Below are positions 46,993 to 56,026 of a stretch of DNA of 64,000 nt, one piece after another. Origin of the DNA: Cutibacterium namnetense (GTDB lineage Bacteria > Actinomycetota > Actinomycetes > Propionibacteriales > Propionibacteriaceae). The notes beneath the pieces are model-generated. The model ran no database searches. It saw only the letters and a list, made by a program, of their open reading frames with translations, and had not been told where the DNA came from. Numbering within the stretch: the first letter of the stretch is position 1; each line of letters opens with the position of its first letter. The position numbers and the translations under genes are program-made. The stretch is from assembly GCF_001642025.1 (NCBI RefSeq), contig NZ_LWHO01000001.1, positions 1-64,000 on the forward strand, in the 5' to 3' direction.

Positions 46993-47089
46993 CTTCGTAC
47001 CTCCGAAGGTGGTTTGTGGCCCGACTGTGGGCCCGACGCGATTCACGCTAATCTCGGGTCCCGAATGATTCCCACATTCGTCGAAATCC

Positions 47090-47103
47090 TGCACTTGCGT
47101 GCA
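47090..47103. promoter_or_regulatory. SorC-type operator candidate upstream of the gpsA-like gene
   Basis: TGCACTTGCGTGCA differs at one position from the site in the glpF region (39372). It lies 98 bp upstream of the gpsA-like start and 63 bp after the SorC-type stop, which implies that the dehydrogenase has its own regulated promoter. Confidence 0.7.
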
Positions 47104-47126
47104 CAGCGGCCTCGGCCCCACTTCTT

Positions 47127-47186
47127 TACTGAAAGGCACGCTTCGCTACTGAAAGGCACGCTCCGCTACTGAAAGGCACGCTCCGC
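47127..47186. repeat. Three tandem 20-bp repeats over the 3' end of the sorC-type gene
   Basis: TACTGAAAGGCACGCTCCGC occurs three times head to tail; the leftmost copy has one change (CTTCGC). The unit rightmost on the plus strand encodes the C-terminal residues and stop of the regulator. The other two are extra copies beyond the stop, so this looks like slippage or duplication of the gene end. Confidence 0.9.
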
Positions 47187-48140
47187 GACATTGGCGTCAA
47201 CAACCACGTCAGTACACAAGCCACCGCGCAGGGCTGTTCCCAAAGCCTCTGCTTTTTCGGCGCCCGATGCGATGGCCAGCACTGTGCGAGCGCATGGGAG
47301 ACTGTGGCCCTCACCATCCCTGACTTTCACGCAGTCCAGGTCTACCGAGATCGTGCGGGAGTCCAATTCTTCATCGACAACATGGCCATGGACGTCAACA
47401 TAGTGGCTCATGACGTCTGCGCGAGCCCCTTTGCTTCGCAGTTTCTCAATACCCTCAGCCGTCACATGGCCAGCCGTTACCAGGATCGAGTCAGTGCTCA
47501 CCGCTCCGGGTGAATACACCACGAGATCGGCTTTCCGAGCAGCTTCTAGGGGCCGCGAAACGGACACATCCTCGCGCAGCATGTCCCCGAGATCTGCTGA
47601 TTCTACGATTGTCGGGGCCTGCAAGGTGAGGGATCGGCCTGGGCCGAGCTCGGCCATCCTCACGACGGAGCGTCCTACCAAATCATTCCTGGTGACGGCG
47701 ACCCCGCCATTGGCCTGGGCGACGACAACGTCGGGGTTCCAACCCGACCCTAGGTGTTGGGCCACATGGGCCGTCGTTCGACCCCAACTCACTGCAACCA
47801 CCTGTGGTGGGGGCCGCCACTCAGATAACCGCTGCGCTGCCATCCGAGCGACGAGCTCCATCGTCAGTTCATCACTGGCTTGGACGGGCACGACGACGGC
47901 CGATTGCAACCCAAAAGTGTCAACCAGCTTGGTTTCGAGCCGGTGATGCCGGGCGAGGGGATGGTCAATTGTGATCTTGACCATCCCCGTGCGACGAGCC
48001 TCCTCGAGGATCCTGCCGACGGTCCAACGACTCATTGAGAGACGCTGGGCGATAGCGGCATGGGTCATCTGTTCGAAGTAGTACATCTCCGCGACGTGGA
48101 GCATCTCTTCATCTTGATTCGCCCGGCGTCGGTTCGACAT
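47166..48140 (-). CDS. SorC-family transcriptional regulator
   Basis: This 324-residue regulator has an N-terminal HTH (MTHAAIAQRLSMSRWTVGRILEEA). A SorC effector domain follows, with VVAVSWGRTTAHVAQHL, VVVAQANGGVAVTRN, KADLVVYSPGAV and a C-terminal RTVLAIASGAEKAEALGTALRGG. It starts 20 bp after the transketolase stop and may be transcribed with it. The stop codon falls inside a tandem repeat. It may bind the operator shared by the glp and gpsA-like regions, together with or instead of the other SorC protein. Confidence 0.83.
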   Translation of the reverse strand: MSNRRRANQDEEMLHVAEMYYFEQMTHAAIAQRLSMSRWTVGRILEEARRTGMVKITIDHPLARHHRLETKLVDTFGLQSAVVVPVQASDELTMELVARMAAQRLSEWRPPPQVVAVSWGRTTAHVAQHLGSGWNPDVVVAQANGGVAVTRNDLVGRSVVRMAELGPGRSLTLQAPTIVESADLGDMLREDVSVSRPLEAARKADLVVYSPGAVSTDSILVTAGHVTAEGIEKLRSKGARADVMSHYVDVHGHVVDEELDSRTISVDLDCVKVRDGEGHSLPCARTVLAIASGAEKAEALGTALRGGLCTDVVVDANVAERAFQ

Positions 48141-48160
48141 CGTTTATGCCTCGCTCCGTG

Positions 48161-50218
48161 TCACAGCACGGTGTGGGCAACCTCCGCGACGTGGTCAGCA
48201 GTGAATCCGAACTTCTCGAACAACAACGCCCCAGAGGCCGAAGCTCCGAAATGCTCCAGGGACACCGAGGCGCCCTTGCAGCCGACATATTTTGACCACC
48301 CCATGGCGATGCCGGCCTCAACGCTTACCCGGGCGGTCACCGAGCTGGGCAGCACCGACTCGCGGTACTCCTCGTCTTGCTCGTCAAACCACTCCTGACA
48401 CGGCATCGACACGACGCGGGTCGCGATCCCGTCGGCCTCGAGCTTCTTGCGTGCCTCCAGGGCCACCGACAGCTCGGACCCGGTACCGATGAGGATGACC
48501 TTGGGCTCGGCGCTGGCCTCGCAGACCACGTAGGCACCCTTGGCGACACCCTCGGCCGAGGCGTACTCGCTGCGATCGATCGTCGGTAGGTCCTGACGCG
48601 ACAGCACCAGGCCGGCGGGACGGTCAGTGTGCTCCAATATGGTGCGCCATGCCACTGCGGTCTCGTTGGCGTCGGCGGGACGGACGATGTCAAGGCCCGG
48701 GATGGCTCGGTAGGAGGCCAGGTGCTCAATCGGCTGGTGGGTGGGTCCGTCTTCACCGACACCGATGGAGTCGTGAGTCCACACGAAGATCGACGGGACT
48801 TTCATGAGGGCCGCAAGACGAGCCGATGGCCGCATGTAGTCGGAGAAGACGAAGAAGGTTCCGCCGTAGCAGCGGGTCAGGCCTGACAGGGTGATGCCGT
48901 TGAGGATGCCACCCATGGCGTGCTCGCGAACACCGAAGTGGATGGTGCGCCCGTACGGACCACCCGGATCCTTCTCGGAACAGCGGTCCTCGGGCAAGAA
49001 AGAATCGGCTCCCTTCATGGTCGTGTTATTCGATCCGGCAAGGTCGGCCGATCCGCCCCACAGCTCCGGAAGCTGCGGACCCAGGGCGCTAAGGACAGCT
49101 CCCGAAGCCTTGCGGGTGCTCATCTTGCCCGGCTCGAAGGTGGGAATATCGAGGTTTTCGGGCAGCTTGTGGGCGAGCATCCGCTCAAGCAAGGCGGCGC
49201 CATCGGGGTTGGCGTCGCGCCAAGCGGCGAATTTTTCGTCCCAAGCCTCGCGCAGACTCTTGCCACGCGCCGCGAAAGCAGTGCGAACCTTCTGCACCAT
49301 TCCAAGGTCGATAGCAAACGGTTTGTCTTCAAAACCGAGCTTCTCCTTGAGGGCGCTGACCCCTTCGGCACCAATTTTCGCGCCGTGTACCTGGGCCAGA
49401 CCGGCGAGCACCGGAATCGGCCATCCGATGACGGTAGTGAGACGGATGAAAGACGGTTTGTCGGTAACGGCCTTGGCATTGTCGATGGCCTCCATCAGGG
49501 CTTCGACATTCTCTTCGTAGGTCGTGCCGCCGTTGGTGAAGTCGACGTGCTGGACATGCCAACCGTAGGCCTCATAGCGGGCCTCGACATTCTCGGAGAA
49601 GGCGATAGCGGTATCACCTTCAATGGTGATCCGGTTGTCGTCGTAGAACATGATGAGGTTGCCCAGTTCCTGGGTCCCCGCCAGCGATGAGGCCTCGGAG
49701 GCAATGCCTTCCTGCATGCAACCGTCACCAGCGATGGCGTAGATGTAGTGGTCAAAGGGGCTCGTGCCGGGGGCGGCGTCAGGGTCGAGCAGGCCGCGCT
49801 CACGACGAGCTGCCATGGCCATGCCGACGGCGTTGGCAACACCGGCGCCGAGCGGACCGGTGGTGGTCTCGACGAACTTCGTCAAGCCGTATTCGGGGTG
49901 ACCAGGGGTCAGGGAACCCCAGGTACGCAATGACTCCAAGTCGGACAGCTCGAGTCCTAGCCCAGCCAGATACAGCTGGGTGTACTGAGTCAGCGAGGAG
50001 TGTCCGGCCGACATGATGAAGCGATCGCGGCCGAGCCAGTTTGGGTCAGACGGATCGATGGACATGACCTTGTGGTAGAGCAGGTAGCCGAGCGGTGCCA
50101 GGGAAATAGCAGTGCCGGGGTGGCCGTTGCCGGTCTTTTCGACGGCGTCAGCCGCCAGCACTCGGGCAGTGTCGACAGCGAGCTTGTCGGTGTCGGTCCA
50201 CGTCAGTTCGGTTGCCAC
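48161..50218 (-). CDS. tkt: Transketolase
   Basis: This 685-residue thiamine-diphosphate enzyme of the pentose-phosphate pathway has TGNGHPGTAISLAPLGYLLY at the N-terminus and the TPP motif GDGCMQEGIASEASSL with a distal NR, as in the family. The catalytic-domain sequence is VWTHDSIGVGEDGPTHQPIEH. It would condense erythrose 4-phosphate with xylulose 5-phosphate. That suits a location directly downstream of a polyol operon whose isomerase resembles erythrulose-4-phosphate isomerases. A 140-bp gap upstream suggests a possible separate promoter. Confidence 0.93.
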   Translation of the reverse strand: MATELTWTDTDKLAVDTARVLAADAVEKTGNGHPGTAISLAPLGYLLYHKVMSIDPSDPNWLGRDRFIMSAGHSSLTQYTQLYLAGLGLELSDLESLRTWGSLTPGHPEYGLTKFVETTTGPLGAGVANAVGMAMAARRERGLLDPDAAPGTSPFDHYIYAIAGDGCMQEGIASEASSLAGTQELGNLIMFYDDNRITIEGDTAIAFSENVEARYEAYGWHVQHVDFTNGGTTYEENVEALMEAIDNAKAVTDKPSFIRLTTVIGWPIPVLAGLAQVHGAKIGAEGVSALKEKLGFEDKPFAIDLGMVQKVRTAFAARGKSLREAWDEKFAAWRDANPDGAALLERMLAHKLPENLDIPTFEPGKMSTRKASGAVLSALGPQLPELWGGSADLAGSNNTTMKGADSFLPEDRCSEKDPGGPYGRTIHFGVREHAMGGILNGITLSGLTRCYGGTFFVFSDYMRPSARLAALMKVPSIFVWTHDSIGVGEDGPTHQPIEHLASYRAIPGLDIVRPADANETAVAWRTILEHTDRPAGLVLSRQDLPTIDRSEYASAEGVAKGAYVVCEASAEPKVILIGTGSELSVALEARKKLEADGIATRVVSMPCQEWFDEQDEEYRESVLPSSVTARVSVEAGIAMGWSKYVGCKGASVSLEHFGASASGALLFEKFGFTADHVAEVAHTVL

Positions 50219-50358
50219 GATATTCCTCTCGTATTGGCCTTCTGGCCTGATCTGTGTGATGTGTCATCGCTCGGCATGGCGATAGGGTGGGGGTTCAGAT
50301 CCTTGTAACGAATCTTATTCGCACCCTCAGGCGAGATGCACTTGTGGCGCTATTGATG

Positions 50359-52068
50359 TCACAAATGTGCAGAGTTGGCGCTGTTCGCCGCCTTCGTCGA
50401 CTCTCGTGCCCGCAGATGAGCTTGCCGTCGAATCTCTTTAAGACGGTGCATCACTTGGTTGCCCCCGCGACCGAAGTAATCGTGGAGTCGAGCGTATTCG
50501 GCGTACAAGGCGTCGTACTGAATGGCCCGTTCCTCGTCAATCTGGTAAACCCCCGCTTCCTTCGCCCCCATCGCAGCAGAAGCTGCCTTGACGTCGGGGT
50601 ACAGATCAGCGGCGACGGCCGCGAACACCGCAGATCCGTGCGAACCGGGCTGTTTGACAGTCCCGACGCTCAGAGGAACCCGGCAGATGTCGCAGAACAA
50701 CTGCATGAGGAACGTGTTCTGCGTCAACCCCCCGGCCACCACCAACTCGTTGATCTCAACCCCGGAATCCCGGAACGACTCGATGATGGTGCGCGCCCCG
50801 AAAGCCGTCGACTCCAGCAGGGCCCGGTACTGATCTTCAGGGGTGGTGGTGAGAGTCTGACCCAAGATCATTCCCGACAAGTTGGCATCCGCGAGCACCG
50901 ACCGGTTGCCGTTGTGCCAGTCCAGGGCTATGAGGCCATGGGCGCCGACCTCCTGCCTCGCACATTTCTCGGTAAGTAGGTCGTGGACACTGATGCCCCT
51001 GTGGTCGGCCTCGTCGAAATACGAGCCCGGGACGCAGTTGTCGATGAACCAGGCGAAGATGTCGCCCACCGCCGTCTGTCCGGCCTCAAATCCCCACGAA
51101 CCGTCGACGATTCCACCGTCGACGACGCCAAACATGCCGGGCACCTCTTTGAGCTGAGGCCCGGGGACGACGTAGCAGGCCGACGTACCCATGATCGCAG
51201 TCATCTGACCGTTCTCCACAGCTTGCACGGCTGCGGCGGTAACATGGGCGTCAATGTTGCCACTGGCCACCGTGATCCCAGCTGGCAACCCCAGACGCTC
51301 GGCAAACTCCGGGGTCAGACCGCCGACTCGGGCTCCCAGGGGAAGCACCGGGGCGTTCATCTTGTCGGTGAAGACGTCGGCGAACTCCGGGTTGAGGTGC
51401 ATCAAGTAATCGCGGGATGGGTATGTCCCATCCTGGTACATACGCTTGTATCCCGAGTCACCCGCCGAGAACGTCAGTACCCCGGTCAGCCGCCACGTCA
51501 GCCAATCTAATGCGGTGCAGAACACATCGGTGGCCCGGTAGACCTGCGGGGCCCGTTCCAAAGTCTCCAGCACCTTGGGCATCAGCATCTCGGAGGACAG
51601 AATTCCCCCGTACCGTGCCAGCCACGGTTCCCGGCGCTCCTGGGCCAACTTGACGATACGATCAGCCTGGTCCTGGGCGCCGTGGTGCTTCCAGAGCTTG
51701 ACCCAGGCGTGAGGCTCGTTTCGGAATTCGGGAAGCTGACACAGCGCAGTGCCGTCCCTCGTCGCAGCGACGACGGTGGCAGAAGTGACGTCCAACCCGA
51801 TACCAACGACCTGCCCGGGGTCAACCCCGGCATCCTCCACGGCCCCGCGGACGATCACCTCGAGGGTCTCCAGATAGTCAGCGGGATCTTGGAGAGCGAA
51901 GTCCGGTGGCAGCTTACGACCGTCGGCAGCACTCAAGGTGCGGTCCATCACCCCGTGAGGGTACTCATGCACGGCGCTTCCCATCTCGGCACCGTCGCTG
52001 GCCCGCACGACGACAGCGCGTCCGGACAACGTGCCGAAGTCCAGTCCCACCACATACTTGTTATTCAT
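50359..52068 (-). CDS. FGGY carbohydrate kinase, ribulokinase-like
   Basis: This 569-residue kinase begins MNNKYVVGLDFGTLSGRAVV. It follows the L-ribulokinase (AraB) pattern more closely than that of glycerol or xylulose kinases: PRDY-like ADYLETLEVIVRGAVE, FRNEPHAWVKLWKHHGAQDQ, RYGGILSSEMLMPKVLE and LIALDWHNGNRSV. The FGGY signature region is INELVVAGGLTQNTFLMQLF. No araA or araD is present, so the physiological substrate may be a tetritol, tetrulose, pentitol or pentulose. The start at 52068 follows GGAGGAC. Confidence 0.82.
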   Translation of the reverse strand: MNNKYVVGLDFGTLSGRAVVVRASDGAEMGSAVHEYPHGVMDRTLSAADGRKLPPDFALQDPADYLETLEVIVRGAVEDAGVDPGQVVGIGLDVTSATVVAATRDGTALCQLPEFRNEPHAWVKLWKHHGAQDQADRIVKLAQERREPWLARYGGILSSEMLMPKVLETLERAPQVYRATDVFCTALDWLTWRLTGVLTFSAGDSGYKRMYQDGTYPSRDYLMHLNPEFADVFTDKMNAPVLPLGARVGGLTPEFAERLGLPAGITVASGNIDAHVTAAAVQAVENGQMTAIMGTSACYVVPGPQLKEVPGMFGVVDGGIVDGSWGFEAGQTAVGDIFAWFIDNCVPGSYFDEADHRGISVHDLLTEKCARQEVGAHGLIALDWHNGNRSVLADANLSGMILGQTLTTTPEDQYRALLESTAFGARTIIESFRDSGVEINELVVAGGLTQNTFLMQLFCDICRVPLSVGTVKQPGSHGSAVFAAVAADLYPDVKAASAAMGAKEAGVYQIDEERAIQYDALYAEYARLHDYFGRGGNQVMHRLKEIRRQAHLRARESTKAANSANSAHL

Positions 52069-52136
52069 GGTGTCCTCCTCGTGAGGGGACCGAGTGGGGG
52101 CGCGAATGGTCGACCCCACCCGACATCGTCCTGGGA

Positions 52137-53501
52137 TCAGTCCTGTGGCCAGGGGCGTCGGCCCCAGAATCCATCAGGTTCAAACAGCGGCTCGACGAGA
52201 TCGCTGATGGTGCCGGTCTCGACGAGCAGGTCGAGAAGGGTATAGCGGGACCGAATCATCTGGCACCGGTAGTAGGTGTCGTGGAAACGCTCCCGGGTCA
52301 GGCCAATCTGCGCCGGATGGTAAATGCCACCGACAGCCTTGATGATCTCTTCGACCTCGGCAGCCGGCATCACCTGGCAACGGCAGCGATCGCGGATGGT
52401 CGGCCAAGTCGACCTGACGAGCTCCAGACGCTCCCGCAGCGCATCGGCGTCGAGGTATTTGTCCATGGTCTGCCTCACAGCAGGCTCGAGCATGTCACCG
52501 GTGAAGTTGGCGCGAACCTTGGCCTCCATCTGCTCGGCGGACGGCCACTTGGCGACAGCGGCGTCGACGTCGAGAGTGGTGAAATCGTGGTTCAGCGTCC
52601 TCTCCCATAGAGCGAGCACCGAGATCGTGCCAAGACCCACCTTGAACCCGTGAGTCAGCGGCGGATCTTGGTCCATACCGAGATGCTCCATCTCCCACAG
52701 GTGGGAGAACTGATGACCGGCACCCGAGGCTGGGCGCGACGAGAGGCGGTACTTTTGCATCGCCAGACCGGACATCACGAGCCCCTCGATGAGGCCGTCA
52801 AATGCCTCCGGTTTACCGTTGGCCAGTCCCTCGGGATCACTGATGGCGCTGGTGAGCGGCCCCTGGACGAGGTCCCACACCTCCTGGTCGATCGGCTCGA
52901 TGCCCAGCTCATCGGCGACGATCCAGTCGGCACCGGCCGGGATCTTCTCGATGAGATCGCCCAGGCCAGTGGCGGTGCAGCGCTGTGGAGCCCCGGCCAT
53001 CGTCGGCAGATCGGCAATGAGGGCCTGTGGGGCGCGGCAACTCATAGTGTGCTTGAAACCGTTCTCGGTAATCGAGGCACCGAAGGCGGCGTATCCGTCC
53101 ATCGAGGCGGCGGTACATACGTTCATATAGCGCCGACCCAGCTCGTCACTGGCTCGCTTAACGATGTCGTTAAGGGTCCCCGAACCGATGGAGCAAGCAA
53201 TCACCTCGTCGAGATCACGCAGGTGGTCACGAACCTTCTCAACGTTTTCGTAGCAGGCGTAGACGGCTGGACGCCCCGGGAAAATCATCGGTTCGACCAT
53301 CTTGACCCCGGCACCCTCGAGGGACGCCTTAGTCTGCTCACCAGCAACGGCCCACGTGTTCTCGTCGGCGATGATGATGGCCTTCGAGTCGCCAAAAAGC
53401 TCTGTGAAGACGCGCCCCGTCTCCCCGAGCACGTCGCGGCCCATGGCCACGACGTCCGTGTCGCCGCAATCGGCCAACGCCTTGTCAATCAATTCGGACA
53501 T
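52137..53501 (-). CDS. AraM/glycerol-1-phosphate-dehydrogenase-like NAD(P) dehydrogenase
   Basis: This 454-residue protein is of the iron-alcohol/glycerol-dehydrogenase superfamily, branch AraM (sn-glycerol-1-phosphate dehydrogenase). It shows the dinucleotide segment ACSIGSGTLNDIVKRAS, and metal-ligand regions CTAASMDGYAAFGAS, SGAGHQFSHLWEM and PPLTHGFKVGLGT. The start MSELIDKALADCG at 53501 lies inside the end of the upstream FGGY kinase (17-bp overlap). The C-terminal extension of about 80 residues exceeds some AraM homologues. It probably oxidises a polyol phosphate made by one of the kinases. Confidence 0.75.
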   Translation of the reverse strand: MSELIDKALADCGDTDVVAMGRDVLGETGRVFTELFGDSKAIIIADENTWAVAGEQTKASLEGAGVKMVEPMIFPGRPAVYACYENVEKVRDHLRDLDEVIACSIGSGTLNDIVKRASDELGRRYMNVCTAASMDGYAAFGASITENGFKHTMSCRAPQALIADLPTMAGAPQRCTATGLGDLIEKIPAGADWIVADELGIEPIDQEVWDLVQGPLTSAISDPEGLANGKPEAFDGLIEGLVMSGLAMQKYRLSSRPASGAGHQFSHLWEMEHLGMDQDPPLTHGFKVGLGTISVLALWERTLNHDFTTLDVDAAVAKWPSAEQMEAKVRANFTGDMLEPAVRQTMDKYLDADALRERLELVRSTWPTIRDRCRCQVMPAAEVEEIIKAVGGIYHPAQIGLTRERFHDTYYRCQMIRSRYTLLDLLVETGTISDLVEPLFEPDGFWGRRPWPQD

Positions 53502-55089
53502 TACTTCTCCTCTGATCAGTGTGATCGTCAGTTTTGTCGGCCTCGTGATCGACCATGTCATGAATCATGGGGCGCAGCTGCGGGTAGGTATCGCAGTACT
53601 TGTCCACGTAGTACTGGTACTCCTCGTGACGTTCCTGGTCCGGCTCGATGAAGTCGATCTCGTGGACCATCTGTGCGGCCGCCTCGGGGAGATCCTTGAA
53701 CAGGCCAGCACCGACAGCGGCCACCATGCAGGTCCCGAGCACCACAGCGTCCCCAACCTCGGTGAGGGCGATCGGCACACCGGCCACATCGGCGTGCATC
53801 TGCATCCAGTCGCGGCCCTTCATGGCACCACCACAGGCGACCATACGGTCTACCTCGAATCCAGCAGCTTTCATGGCGCGCAAGTTGTGGGCCATGCCAT
53901 AGCAGACCGACTCCTGAATAGCGTGGTAGAAGTGCGCCGGAGTATGCATGAGGGATAGACCCCAGATAATGCCGCGGGCTTTCGAGTCGGTGTACGGGGT
54001 GCGGTTGCCCTGGAAGTACTCATTGATGATGAGACCATCGGAACCCGGGCGGATGTTTCGCGACTGCTCGTTGAGGACGTCGTACGGGTTGAGGCCGATC
54101 TTCTCGGCGGCAGCGGTGTAGTCGGCTACGAAGTTGTCCTTGAACCACTTCAGTACCGAACCCGTCGAGACTTGGCTGGCTTCAACGGTGTACTGACCAG
54201 GCATGACGCCGTCAGGGTAGGCGCCGAAGAATCCCTCGCCGTGAATTTCGGTGTCGGCCTGACCAGTCAGCACATGCGAGGAACCGGTGATGAGGGCCAT
54301 CGACCCTGCAGACAGCACGCCCAAACCAATCTGGCCAGCCCATGCATCAGCCAATCCTTGTGCGACCGGGATTCCTGGACGCAGGCCGAGTAACTGGGCC
54401 GGAATCGTCGCGAGAGTGCCAACCGGAGTGCCGAGGTCGAGGACCCGCTCGGGAATCTTGTCGAAGACGTCACCGCAACCGATGGTCTGGTAGAAATCCT
54501 CCGGCCAACCCCCCTTATCACGGTTGTAGTACATCCGGATGGCAGCCGAGTTGATGTTAGTGGTCCACTCCCCGGTGAGCTTGAACGTCACCCAATCCGG
54601 AGCGTCGACGAGATGGGCGGCCTTGCGGTAGGTCTCTGGCTCATGCTCGCGCAGCCAAGCAGCCTTGAAGGGGTACCACTCGGCGGTGGCCGGAGAGGCG
54701 CCAGCCCCGTTGTAGAGGCGGGCGACCGACTCCGAGTTCTCGGCGCGCGCAGCCTGCTCGGTGGCACGGACATCCATCCACATGATGGCGGGACGTAACT
54801 CGTTGCCACGTTCGTCCATGGCAACCATCGTCAGGGTCGTAGCGTCATACGAGATACCGGCGATAGCCGCCGGGGAGATTCCAGCGGCCGCAATAGCGCG
54901 ATGACACGACGCCTGCAGTGCTTTCCACCACTCTTCAGGATCCTGTTCGGCCCAACCGGGACGAGGATGAGTGGTCTTGTACGGAGTTGCCGCGAAGGTG
55001 AGTGGGCGTCCCGCAAGATCAAAGATCGCGACTCGGCACGACTCCGTGCCGTAGTCGATACCTAAGAGGTAAGGACCGTTGTTCAACAT
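53485..55089 (-). CDS. FGGY carbohydrate kinase, second paralogue
   Basis: This 534-residue FGGY kinase starts MLNNGPYLLGIDYGTESCRVA. Landmarks are GWAEQDPEEWWKALQAS, RPAIMWMDVRATEQA, YPFKAAWLREHEPETYRKA and, in the FGGY domain, VDRMVACGGAMKGRDWMQMHADV. It is unlike the AraB-type paralogue 1.4 kb downstream, so the two probably phosphorylate different substrates. It overlaps the AraM-like gene by 17 bp. Neighbours point to a polyol or ketose as substrate. Confidence 0.82.
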   Translation of the reverse strand: MLNNGPYLLGIDYGTESCRVAIFDLAGRPLTFAATPYKTTHPRPGWAEQDPEEWWKALQASCHRAIAAAGISPAAIAGISYDATTLTMVAMDERGNELRPAIMWMDVRATEQAARAENSESVARLYNGAGASPATAEWYPFKAAWLREHEPETYRKAAHLVDAPDWVTFKLTGEWTTNINSAAIRMYYNRDKGGWPEDFYQTIGCGDVFDKIPERVLDLGTPVGTLATIPAQLLGLRPGIPVAQGLADAWAGQIGLGVLSAGSMALITGSSHVLTGQADTEIHGEGFFGAYPDGVMPGQYTVEASQVSTGSVLKWFKDNFVADYTAAAEKIGLNPYDVLNEQSRNIRPGSDGLIINEYFQGNRTPYTDSKARGIIWGLSLMHTPAHFYHAIQESVCYGMAHNLRAMKAAGFEVDRMVACGGAMKGRDWMQMHADVAGVPIALTEVGDAVVLGTCMVAAVGAGLFKDLPEAAAQMVHEIDFIEPDQERHEEYQYYVDKYCDTYPQLRPMIHDMVDHEADKTDDHTDQRRSNVRID

Positions 55090-55146
55090 CGTTGTCTCCT
55101 GTGAAGGTGTCGCTGCGGCAGCGGTGCACACAGCTCGGTCGTCTAG

Positions 55147-56004
55147 TCAGTCGTCGTTGTCTTCGGTCCAGCCGAGTTCGCGCCATACCGAGGCTGGGAT
55201 GAGCCGATCGATACGGTCCAGAGTCCAGGTGGGACGATGCTGGGCGTCAAGGGCTGCAACGTCGTCAGCAGTGGCCTCCCCAGTGAGCACACAGGCCGAC
55301 TTCATGCCAGTGTCGAGGGCCATCTGGATGTCGGTCTGCAGACGGTCACCGACCATGACGCAGTCTGTCGGGTCAACGTCGAGGCCGGACAAGGCCTCGG
55401 TAAGCATCACTGGCGACGGCTTGCCCAAACTAATGTTGCACTGCTGTCCCGTGCATGCCTCAATAGCTGCAGTAATGGCCGCACAGTCCGGCTCGCCACG
55501 ACCTCCCGGAAAGGGGCAGAACCGATCGGGGTTGGTCTGGATGAGGAATGCCCGCTTGTGGAACCAGATGGCGTCAAAGGCGATCTGCAACTTGCGGTAG
55601 TCGAAGGTGCGATCGTACGAGGCGATGACGATGTCTATCTCTTCGGGATCTTCACACAGTTCGATCCCGGCCTCACGCAGGCTCCGCTTGAGCGGCTCCT
55701 CAGCGATCGCGAAAACTTTGGCGTCGGGGTGGTTGTTGACCAGCCAACGCGTCGTCGTCACGACCGTGTTGGAGATGTCCTCGATGGCCGTGGGCAGGCC
55801 CAACTTCGCGAGCTTCTCGACATACTGGTCTGGGCCCTTAGTCGGGTTATTCGACAAAAACCTCACCGGGATCTCACGGCGGCGCAATTCCTCGACCATA
55901 CGACGAGCACCCGGCAATAAGTGTTCACCAAGGTAGATGGTGCCATCCATGTCGAACACGTAGGCCCGGGCGAAATCAGTGGGAATGTTGATGTCGTCAT
56001 GCAT
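55147..56004 (-). CDS. NagD/AraL-like HAD phosphatase
   Basis: This 285-residue HAD-superfamily, NagD-type sugar phosphatase starts at 56004 (MHDDINIPTDFARA), with AGGAG 9 bp before it. HAD motifs are FDMDGTIYLG (nucleophile D), SNNPTKGP (motif II), LGKPSPVML (lysine) and DCVMVGDRLQTDIQMA (motif IV). In Bacillus the related AraL lies beside AraM in the arabinose operon and removes toxic phosphorylated intermediates. The same job is plausible here. Confidence 0.82.
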   Translation of the reverse strand: MHDDINIPTDFARAYVFDMDGTIYLGEHLLPGARRMVEELRRREIPVRFLSNNPTKGPDQYVEKLAKLGLPTAIEDISNTVVTTTRWLVNNHPDAKVFAIAEEPLKRSLREAGIELCEDPEEIDIVIASYDRTFDYRKLQIAFDAIWFHKRAFLIQTNPDRFCPFPGGRGEPDCAAITAAIEACTGQQCNISLGKPSPVMLTEALSGLDVDPTDCVMVGDRLQTDIQMALDTGMKSACVLTGEATADDVAALDAQHRPTWTLDRIDRLIPASVWRELGWTEDNDD

Positions 56005-56026
56005 GGTTGCTACTCCTGAAGCGAGG

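Noticed and set aside
45934-47139. Longer GpsA-like protein starting at 47139
   Set aside because: The extension covers the operator palindrome and the tandem repeats; the Rossmann motif begins right after the ATG at 46992.
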